This document shows, one piece after another, positions 1 to 6,319 of a DNA stretch of 37,504 nucleotides (positions within the stretch are counted from its first letter, which is position 1; every line of letters starts with the position of its first letter). A program made the position numbers and the translations under genes. This DNA comes from an uncultured Lentisphaeria bacterium (GTDB lineage Bacteria; Verrucomicrobiota; Lentisphaeria; JABSQK01; CAJWLW01). Where the stretch lies: contig CAJWLW010000014.1 of the NCBI GenBank assembly GCA_913042885.1, positions 1 to 37,504 of the forward strand, read 5' to 3'. The notes below the pieces were generated by a model that worked only from the letters and a program-made list of their open reading frames with translations, searched no databases and was not told the DNA's origin.

Positions 1-531
1 CATGGCCAGGACGATGCCGAGCTGCCCATTGTCAAGGGCTTCGACAAGACGACCTGGGGACAGTCACTTGCAGACATTCAAGCAATCTGGCCTGACGGGG
101 AAGTTCAGGTCCATCAAGAGACCCATACCTCGTACGAAGTGACTGGTGACGGCGACGGACCGGTTAAGAAAAAGATTCTGAGTTTCTTCGACGATAAACT
201 CCACCGCGTTGTCGTCGTATTTGAGTTGCCCGACAGACCGGAGAACGGGGTCGATGAAGACGGCCTGGCGCTGGTCAAGGAGCTTATCAAGGAAAAATAC
301 CACCCAACCGAGCAAGCCACAAGACTGTTGCGAAGGCTGAATCGCATCATGGTTGAGGTGCGCTCTCGGTCAGACGGCAGTATTCATGTTTCCTATGAAG
401 ATGTCAAAGTTGTTGATGCCGCCAGACATGCGATGAAGAAACGAAAGGAACAGGAAGCAGCCGAACGGCGGGCTAAACGCGGACCACGCAACACGAAACT
501 GAAAGAGTTGGGACTCGGAGAGATGCTCTGA
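1..531 (+). CDS. Unknown protein, 5'-truncated by the window edge
   Basis: The frame is open from the first base to a TGA at 529-531, so this is the last 176 codons of a longer gene; a GTG at 139 is not needed as a start. I do not recognise the family. The visible part has a WGQ...DI segment near residue 20 and a stretch of alternating charged and aromatic residues (KKKILSFFDDKLHRVVVVFE). This general layout, a Gly-Phe...Trp-Gly segment followed by an F-x-D-x-x-L-x-x-V strand, recurs in small beta-rich hypothetical proteins of environmental bacteria. The C-terminus is strongly charged (KKRKEQEAAERRAKRG), probably a helix or nucleic-acid-contacting tail. No catalytic motif is visible. It is separated from the next gene by about 150 bases and need not belong to the same unit. 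Confidence 0.7.
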   Translation, partial: HGQDDAELPIVKGFDKTTWGQSLADIQAIWPDGEVQVHQETHTSYEVTGDGDGPVKKKILSFFDDKLHRVVVVFELPDRPENGVDEDGLALVKELIKEKYHPTEQATRLLRRLNRIMVEVRSRSDGSIHVSYEDVKVVDAARHAMKKRKEQEAAERRAKRGPRNTKLKELGLGEML

Positions 532-677
532 ATCGAGAGATTCTGGTGTTTCGCGTTCGGTGTTGGGGTGGGAAATTTCGCTTGATCTACTCCTCGTAAT
601 CCTCAGTCCTCATAGTGCAGTACCGGACTGGGGGGCGTCTATCCTGTTTCGTCCCGATTTTACAGTCCGCCACAGGC

Positions 678-1502
678 ATGCTTATGGCCTCCCTATCGGA
701 ATCGATCGAACCCCAGCCTTTCAGTTCGCAACAGATCGCATTCTTTGAGGAGAACGGATACTTGAGCGGTCCGCGGGTGTTTAGCGACGATCAGGTCGAC
801 GAGCTGAAGAGTCGTATCGACGATCTTATCACCGGCCGCGTCGACTTTCCCCAGCACCTCAAGGCTGGTGGCGATCTGGCCTCGGCCAAAATCGTCAATC
901 TGTACCGCCACGATGCGGTCTTTGCAGCGATTGACCATACACCGATGGGCACCCTGGCAAACGATTTGATGACCGCACCTGTGCGCCTGTGGGAAGACCA
1001 GATGATCATGAAGGTGCCACACGAAGGGGACGCTGCCTTGGCATGGCATCAGGACTGTGCCTTTTGGGACTACGTCGCACCGGCAGAACTCGTGACTTGC
1101 TGGATTGCCCTCGACGACGCTGCTGTCGCCAACGGTTGCATGCACGTCGTGCCGGGCAGTCATCGTTGGGATTTAGACTATCATCGCGATGAGCTGCCCG
1201 CCGACGATCCGGATTGGCTGCTGAACCACCCCGACATTCCCGCAGGCGCATGCGTCGAGCCGGTGCCGTGCGAGGTCAAGGCCGGGCATTGCCACTTTCA
1301 TCATTGCCGGACGCTCCACGGTTCGTACGGCAGTACGACCGCCAGCCTGAGACGCAGCTATGTTCTGCATCTGCTGCCCGGTAACACCCGTAGAATCGGT
1401 CAACCTTGGAACTCACGGATGGCACAGATGCACGACATCGCGGACGGCGCGCTCGTCGAAGGACCCGACTTTCCGGTGTTGCCGTGCAGTGCCAGCGTAT
1501 AG
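678..1502 (+). CDS. Phytanoyl-CoA dioxygenase (PhyH) family Fe(II)/2-oxoglutarate oxygenase
   Basis: Predicted cytoplasmic non-haem iron oxygenase, which would hydroxylate a small substrate with O2 and 2-oxoglutarate. The iron triad is visible: H124 and D126 in the segment AWHQDCAFW, and distal H214 in TLHGSYGS, followed by the 2-oxoglutarate-binding Arg (R225 or R226, in SLRRSY). VVPGSHRWD, the family's conserved turn after the core strand, is also present. About 274 residues is normal for bacterial PhyH proteins. I chose ATG 678; ATG 684 is equally possible. The frame is open up to 615, but the extra residues do not look like family sequence. No strong ribosome binding site precedes either start. 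It lies seven bases upstream of a second PhyH gene, so the two are almost certainly co-transcribed. The substrate cannot be told: these genes are greatly expanded in Poribacteria- and Latescibacterota-like genomes without known reactions. Confidence 0.88.
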   Translation: MLMASLSESIEPQPFSSQQIAFFEENGYLSGPRVFSDDQVDELKSRIDDLITGRVDFPQHLKAGGDLASAKIVNLYRHDAVFAAIDHTPMGTLANDLMTAPVRLWEDQMIMKVPHEGDAALAWHQDCAFWDYVAPAELVTCWIALDDAAVANGCMHVVPGSHRWDLDYHRDELPADDPDWLLNHPDIPAGACVEPVPCEVKAGHCHFHHCRTLHGSYGSTTASLRRSYVLHLLPGNTRRIGQPWNSRMAQMHDIADGALVEGPDFPVLPCSASV

Positions 1503-1509
1503 GTCTGTC

Positions 1510-2310
1510 ATGAACAGTCTGATCGATGACCGCTTTGTATATGGTGCCGAGCAACACGAGCAATATCTGAAGAACGGCTTTTGTATCTTCGATCATTTTC
1601 TGACCGACGACGGATTGGCTGGCTGCCGGCAGAACATCGATCGTATGTTCGAGCAACTGCACCCGGATATCGCCCCGGATGCAATCATTGCCACGCACCT
1701 GGTCGAGCGCTGGGTGTGGGAGCTGGCTACGCATCCCGCCATCCTGGACATGATCGAAAAACAGATCGGCCCGAACATCACCTTCTGGTCGTCCCACCTC
1801 ATTGCCAAGCCGCCGGGCACCGGGCGCCCCGTGCCCTGGCACCAGGACGGTGTCGAATGGACCAATGTCAACGGCAACTTCGGTGCCTCCATCTGGATCG
1901 CCTTCGACGATGTCAACGAGGCATCGGGCACGATGGCGGTGATCCCGGGTGGCCATGCCAAGGGTGCCCTGCCTCGCATACAATGCGTCGACGAGCACGA
2001 TGTCTTCAAGTGGGACATGGACCTGAGCGAGTTGCCGCCGAACCTCGATGAGATCAAGGTGTACTACAATCTGAAAGCCGGGCAGGCAGCGATTCATGAT
2101 GTCATGATGCCGCATGAATCCGGCTCGAATGCGTCGGATCACTGGCGGCGCGCGATGGTCTTTCGCTATATCGCGCCGGATGGTGAGCTGGGCGGGTCGA
2201 CCTACTACGACTATCGCACCAATGAGCCGATGCCGCGGACGTTCTTTCTGGTGCGCGGCGGAGATGTCCACGGACTCGGGTTACCGCGTGATCCGTTCGA
2301 CAATGTGTAG
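1510..2310 (+). CDS. Second PhyH-family Fe(II)/2-oxoglutarate oxygenase
   Basis: Paralogue of the preceding gene. Start at ATG 1510, only 7 bases after the previous stop, which suits translational coupling. The 266-residue protein carries the metal site H111-Q-D113 (PWHQDGVEW) and distal H202 (MPHESGSNAS), with R213/R214 as the 2-oxoglutarate-binding arginine. It matches the PhyH consensus H-x-S-x-x-N-x-S...R better than the first copy does. The two proteins are clearly diverged, so this is not a recent duplication; they could act on successive intermediates or form a heteromer. The downstream enolase-superfamily gene and dehydrogenase suggest a route that oxidises a hydroxylated carboxylate, but the substrate is inference only. 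The stop codon is followed directly by six Ts (2311-2316) without an obvious GC-rich hairpin. Confidence 0.88.
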   Translation: MNSLIDDRFVYGAEQHEQYLKNGFCIFDHFLTDDGLAGCRQNIDRMFEQLHPDIAPDAIIATHLVERWVWELATHPAILDMIEKQIGPNITFWSSHLIAKPPGTGRPVPWHQDGVEWTNVNGNFGASIWIAFDDVNEASGTMAVIPGGHAKGALPRIQCVDEHDVFKWDMDLSELPPNLDEIKVYYNLKAGQAAIHDVMMPHESGSNASDHWRRAMVFRYIAPDGELGGSTYYDYRTNEPMPRTFFLVRGGDVHGLGLPRDPFDNV

Positions 2311-2356
2311 TTTTTTACTCAGACTTTCATGCCTGGAACCCCTGTCAACCGGCACC

Positions 2357-2384
2357 TTGACCTTGCCTATTCGCGGCACATAGT
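2357..2384 (+). promoter_or_regulatory. Possible sigma-70-type promoter for the enolase-superfamily gene
   Basis: TTGACC at 2357-2362 (5/6 to the -35 consensus) and CATAGT at 2379-2384 (4/6 to -10) are separated by 16 bases, about 30 bases before ATG 2415. It lies in the 104-base gap between the PhyH pair and the next gene. Judged by eye only; such matches arise by chance. Confidence 0.3.
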
Positions 2385-2414
2385 CTGTCAATCTGCAATC
2401 ACAGGGCACGCCTC

Positions 2415-3596
2415 ATGAAAATCGCTGACATCCGCGTCATCAACGCCGATCAGCCGCGTTGCCAGATTCCGCTGGTCGAGGTCGAGACAGACACCGGGTT
2501 GATCGGTATCGGCGCGACCCAGGCGCCGGTCAAGCCGATCGCGGCGCTCATCGCCGACATCGCGCCGCTGTTGCTGGGCCAGGATCCGACATTGCCGAAC
2601 CGGCTGTGGCGGACGATGAACGAAGGGTGGCAGGCGCAGCGCGGGCGCGGTGGCGAGGGTGGTGTGGCGATCAATGCCATGGCAGCGATCGACATGGCCC
2701 TGTGGGACCTCACCGGCAAGGCGCACAACGTACCGGTGCATAAATTGATGGGCGGTGCGGTCAAAGATCGCATCATGGCCTACGCCAGCGCGACTGCCTA
2801 TGATTATACCGGCTCGCTGAAGAACGGCCGCACAACCTGGAAAACGCCAGTACAGCTTGCCACGGAGAGCCGCGCCTATGTCGAAGAAGGGTTCAAGGCG
2901 ATCAAGTTCGGCTGGGCCAACCGATTCACGCCGGCTGATCTCGAAGGGCTCGCTGCTGTCCGTGAGGCGATCGGGCCGGACATTCGGCTGATGCTCGATT
3001 TCGGCTGCCCCGCTTATCACGACGACGGCTGGACCGTCAAGCAAGCGCTCGACGTCGTCAGGCGCCTGGAACCGTATGACCTGTATTTCTTCGAGGAAGC
3101 GCTGCATCCGTACGATGTCGAGGGTTTCGCCCGCCTCACCGCCGGCGCCCGGACCCGTATCGCCACGGGGGAGAGCCTGGTGACACAGCGGGATTTCGAC
3201 CGTTTCATCGATGGCCGCGCTGTCGATGTCATTCAGCCGGATGCCAAGCAGATCGGGATGACGGTGTTTCAGCGCGTCGCCCGCCATGCCGAAGCTGCCG
3301 GCATACTCTGCATCCCCCACAGCCCCTGGTCGGCTCTGGCCAATGCCGCACATTTACAAATTCTGTCGACGGTGACCAACGGTACCATGATCGAGTACGT
3401 TGCGATGGCAGGCTTCCGCGGCGTCCCCTACGTGGAGACGCTGCAGGAGATCATGTCGTTCCGCCTTGTCGAGACACCGCCGACGCTGAACGACGGCTGG
3501 CTCGAATTGAGCGACCGTCCGGGCCTCGGGCTCGGACAATTCCTGCCGGATGCGATTGCCGAGCTGGCCGAGCTGGAACCGGTCGATTTTCCCTGA
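2415..3596 (+). CDS. Enolase-superfamily enzyme, mandelate racemase / sugar-acid dehydratase-like
   Basis: Predicted Mg2+-dependent enzyme that abstracts the proton alpha to a carboxylate, giving dehydration or epimerisation of a sugar acid or similar. The 393 residues cover the N-terminal capping domain (about 1-125) and the TIM barrel. The metal ligands are D195 (LMLDFG), E228 or its neighbour E227 (FFEEAL) and E253 (ATGES). The barrel also has K164 in the strand-2 position (AIKFGW) and H302 (IPHSPW) paired with the Asp of IQPDAK as the other acid/base. The usual K-x-K motif reads K-F-G, keeping only the first Lys; this KFGW variant is common in uncharacterised mandelate-racemase-like proteins. 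Start ATG 2415 is supported by AGGG at 2403-2406. It sits downstream of the dioxygenase pair and just before a dehydrogenase-like gene. Exact substrate unknown. Confidence 0.9.
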   Translation: MKIADIRVINADQPRCQIPLVEVETDTGLIGIGATQAPVKPIAALIADIAPLLLGQDPTLPNRLWRTMNEGWQAQRGRGGEGGVAINAMAAIDMALWDLTGKAHNVPVHKLMGGAVKDRIMAYASATAYDYTGSLKNGRTTWKTPVQLATESRAYVEEGFKAIKFGWANRFTPADLEGLAAVREAIGPDIRLMLDFGCPAYHDDGWTVKQALDVVRRLEPYDLYFFEEALHPYDVEGFARLTAGARTRIATGESLVTQRDFDRFIDGRAVDVIQPDAKQIGMTVFQRVARHAEAAGILCIPHSPWSALANAAHLQILSTVTNGTMIEYVAMAGFRGVPYVETLQEIMSFRLVETPPTLNDGWLELSDRPGLGLGQFLPDAIAELAELEPVDFP

Positions 3597-3630
3597 ACAC
3601 CCCTAATTGTCTACCTTGGAGATACCGCCG

Positions 3631-4608
3631 ATGCCTGTCAACAAAGTACTCATCACCTTCAAAAGTTGGGAACGGGAGTTCCAGGACGCAGCTGCGGCAC
3701 ACGGATTTTCCGGCACAATCGTCTGCAGCGACGACGAAGCGGAGATGCTGCGTGAGATTGCCGATGCGGACGCCGTGGTCATTGGCCCCTTCAACGCCGA
3801 GCTTTTGGCGGCTGCCGGGAATCTGCAGCTGGTCCATGCGTGTTCGGGCGGTGTCAACGGTTTGCTTTTCCCGGAGCTGGTCGCCAGCGACGTGCCGATG
3901 GTCTGTCTGAAACCGGCCTTCGGCACCGTAGGCGGTGAGCATGCGATTGCTGCCATGCTGGGGTTCGCCCGCAAGTTCGACTATCCGCCGACATCCCTGC
4001 CGATGACGCAATGGGATGACGGTTATGACGACGTGGCAAAACCGTTCGACCTCGAGGGCCGCACGGCCGGCATCGTCGGGCTCGGCACCATGGGTACGGC
4101 CGTGGCGCAGCGGGCGCGGGCACTGGGCATGCGTGTCCTCGGTCTGACGCGGACACAGAGGACCGCCGAAGCTGCCGATGCTGTGTACACCGCCGACCAG
4201 CGGGCGGCGTTTCTGGGCCAGTGCGACTTTGTCGTCATCGCGGTGCCGGTGACGCCGGCGACGGAGGGCATGATCGATGCCGCCTTTCTCGGGGAGATGA
4301 AATCGAGCGCCTACCTGATCGACTGCAGCGGCCGCTCGGTACTGTTCGATTATCCGGCTCTGGTCGAGGCGATCACTGGGCAAACGATCGCCGGCGCCTC
4401 GCTCCAGCCGAGCGGGGCCAGTGCCGAGCTTCGCTGTCCGCCGGCCGGTGATCCGTTCTGGGAGCGGCCGAACGTCATCGTCACACCGTGCCGGGGCACC
4501 TCGGTGCAAACCAACGACAAGGCACGCAATCTGATATTTGACAACTTTCGGCGCCTCGACAGCGGCGAACCGTTGCTCGGGCTGGTCGACAAAGCCGCCG
4601 GGTACTGA
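3631..4608 (+). CDS. D-2-hydroxyacid dehydrogenase-like protein with a degenerate active site
   Basis: The fold is that of NAD-dependent D-2-hydroxyacid dehydrogenases. The Rossmann motif is G150-L-G-T-M-G155, and the substrate-domain pattern around it is correct. I chose ATG 3631 because GGAGA (3618-3622) lies 8 bases upstream; a TTG at 3607 would also be in frame. Active family members use an Arg, a Glu and a His. Here R235 is kept (SGRSVL), but the region normally reading L-D-V-F-x-x-E-P reads S-L-Q-P-S-G-A-S-A, so the Glu is gone, and the catalytic His of T-P-H is C287 (TPCRGTS). The protein may therefore bind NAD(P) and a 2-oxo acid without ordinary dehydrogenase chemistry, or use a different mechanism. 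Its neighbours are the enolase-superfamily gene upstream and the sulfatase downstream. The second copy in this window (21130-22101) has an intact triad, which makes the contrast clear. Confidence 0.85.
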   Translation: MPVNKVLITFKSWEREFQDAAAAHGFSGTIVCSDDEAEMLREIADADAVVIGPFNAELLAAAGNLQLVHACSGGVNGLLFPELVASDVPMVCLKPAFGTVGGEHAIAAMLGFARKFDYPPTSLPMTQWDDGYDDVAKPFDLEGRTAGIVGLGTMGTAVAQRARALGMRVLGLTRTQRTAEAADAVYTADQRAAFLGQCDFVVIAVPVTPATEGMIDAAFLGEMKSSAYLIDCSGRSVLFDYPALVEAITGQTIAGASLQPSGASAELRCPPAGDPFWERPNVIVTPCRGTSVQTNDKARNLIFDNFRRLDSGEPLLGLVDKAAGY

Positions 4609-4635
4609 GCCGGACACGGATTGGTTGCGGTTCGT

Positions 4636-4649
4636 CGTCTTAAAAGACG
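4636..4649. repeat. Short inverted repeat between dehydrogenase-like and sulfatase genes
   Basis: CGTCTT (4636-4641) and AAGACG (4644-4649) form a perfect 6-base dyad with a 2-base centre, 20 bases before the sulfatase ATG and just ahead of its ribosome binding site. It could be an operator half-site pair; it is short enough to be chance. Confidence 0.3.
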
Positions 4650-4668
4650 GAATAGATGAGAGGTACAT

Positions 4669-6162
4669 ATGTCTACAGGACGCCCGAACATTCTGCTCAT
4701 TCTGACCGATCAGCAGCGCCAGGATTCGCTGGGTTGCTACGGCAACGAGCAGATCAACACGCCGCGTCTCGACGCACTGGCCCGCGACGGTGTCTGCCTC
4801 GACAACCATTTTGTCAACAACGTCGTTTGCATGCCATCCCGAGCGAGCCTGTTCACCGGCCGATATCCGAATCGACATCGTGTCAATTCCAACGGCTGCC
4901 CGTTGCCGTTGTCGGAGGTGACGATGGCCGAAGCCCTGCGCCGCAGCGGTTACCGCACTGCCGCTGCCGGCAAACTCCATTTTAGTTCGCTGCAGGCGGA
5001 ACTGGACAAGGCCAATCCCGAGAGCCGCGCCTGGTGGGAGGCTGGCAAACGATTACCACAACCCTATTACGGTTTCGAAAACGTTAAACTGACGAACGCC
5101 GACGGCCCCGGGTGCTACACCGATTATTACCTGGATCTCTGTCGTCTGGATCCGGACTTGCCTGCACTGCTCACGCCGGAAAAAGCGCTGGCCAGCAGCG
5201 GCGCCCCGAGTTCCTGGAAGTCCGCTATTCCGGAGGAACACCACAGTACGACATGGATCGCCGATCGGGCCCTCGAGTTTCTCGATTCATTCGCCGATGA
5301 TGACGATCCGTTCTTTCTCTGCGCCAGTTTCCCCGATCCGCATTTTCCGTTCAATCCGCCGGCACCGTATTGCGATATGTACGATCCTGCCATGTTGCCG
5401 ATGCCGAACCGATCGCCGCGGGAAACGGAGACTGCCTCCACCGAGCTGCAGTATCGTTGGCAACAGTTCGAGGAATGGCACGGGTATCACGCGCTGGACA
5501 TGTCCGATGCGCACATTCGTGAAATCATCGCTCACACCTACGGAATGATTTCCCTGATCGACAAGAATGTCGGGCGTTTGCTGGACCGCCTCGACACTGC
5601 CGGGTTGGCAGAGAACACGGTTGTGGTTTTCATGTCCGATCACGGCGAACACCTCGGGGATCATTATCTGATCTACAAGTGCCTGGTGCTCGACGAATTG
5701 ATTCGTGTGCCGTCGATCTGGCGGTTGCCAGATCGCATCGCCGCCGGCCATCGGGTCAGTGGCTTTTCCAGCATGATCGATGTCATGCCGACCCTGCTCG
5801 AATTCGCCGGTGTCGATGTGCCGCCAGGGGTGCAGGGCGAATCGTTGCAGGCGCCATTGTCCGGAACAGATTGGGCAGGCCGAGGCTGGGCTTTGGTTGA
5901 GAATGACGACATCGGACAGTCGCCGGTCCTGGCCGATCACAATTTCGGCCGCACGCTGCGCACGGAGCACTACAGTATCAACGTATACAGTTCCCGTGAC
6001 GACGGCGAGATGTACGACATGATCAAAGACCCGGGGCAATTGTGTAATATCTGGTCCGATCCCGCTTATGCCGAAGCGAAGATGCACTTACTGCTCCAGC
6101 TTATAGAGTGTTCCGCCAGCGCTGCATATGACGGCACCAACCCGAGGACCGGTGCGACGTGA
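4669..6162 (+). CDS. Formylglycine-dependent sulfatase (type I, alkaline phosphatase superfamily)
   Basis: Predicted to hydrolyse sulfate esters, most likely on a glycan. The core signature C54-M-P-S-R58 followed by ASLFTGRYP is the site where Cys is converted to formylglycine. D14 in ILTDQQR and the later D-H pair in MSDHGEHLGDH are calcium ligands, and K in LIYKC falls where the family has its sulfate-contacting Lys. The C-terminal segment (MIDVMPTLLEFAGVDVPPGVQG) is the typical end-of-domain motif. Length (497) is normal. Start ATG 4669 has GAGAGG at 4658-4663. There is no convincing signal peptide: the protein begins MSTGRPNILL directly, so it may be cytoplasmic or the export signal is not in this start. 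No sulfatase-maturase (anSME) gene is in the window, so maturation would depend on a gene elsewhere. Confidence 0.93.
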   Translation: MSTGRPNILLILTDQQRQDSLGCYGNEQINTPRLDALARDGVCLDNHFVNNVVCMPSRASLFTGRYPNRHRVNSNGCPLPLSEVTMAEALRRSGYRTAAAGKLHFSSLQAELDKANPESRAWWEAGKRLPQPYYGFENVKLTNADGPGCYTDYYLDLCRLDPDLPALLTPEKALASSGAPSSWKSAIPEEHHSTTWIADRALEFLDSFADDDDPFFLCASFPDPHFPFNPPAPYCDMYDPAMLPMPNRSPRETETASTELQYRWQQFEEWHGYHALDMSDAHIREIIAHTYGMISLIDKNVGRLLDRLDTAGLAENTVVVFMSDHGEHLGDHYLIYKCLVLDELIRVPSIWRLPDRIAAGHRVSGFSSMIDVMPTLLEFAGVDVPPGVQGESLQAPLSGTDWAGRGWALVENDDIGQSPVLADHNFGRTLRTEHYSINVYSSRDDGEMYDMIKDPGQLCNIWSDPAYAEAKMHLLLQLIECSASAAYDGTNPRTGAT

Positions 6163-6270
6163 ACCCGAGCCATAATCCCCACATCATAATCTCACTCGTA
6201 GTTTTTCCATCGTTATCTCCATGGATTACTGTTGATATCACGATGGCTGGCATGTTTCGCCTATACCAAC

Positions 6271-6306
6271 GACCCGGATCTTCTCACCAAGACCCGCAAC
6301 TTCTCA
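6271..6306 (+). repeat. Imperfect 16-base direct repeat, 20-base period, just upstream of 6320
   Basis: The first unit (6271-6286) and second unit (6291-6306) share GACCCG at the front and TTCTCA at the back, 14 of 16 bases in all, with start points exactly 20 bases apart. They end 13 bases before the ATG of the DUF4091-HEAT gene. Two helical turns of spacing suits a pair of sites on one face of DNA; the location would also place it in the 5' untranslated RNA. No ribosome binding site is visible here. Confidence 0.5.
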
Positions 6307-6319
6307 AGCCACGGTTAAC

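Noticed and set aside
3451..4980. A 509-codon antisense frame across the dehydrogenase-like and sulfatase genes
   Set aside because: Low-complexity basic composition, spans two well-supported genes and their gap, and shows no motifs.
6241..6270. Possible sigma-54 promoter upstream of the DUF4091-HEAT gene
   Set aside because: A GG and a GC pair are present, but they are 8 rather than 10 bases apart, so the defining spacing fails.
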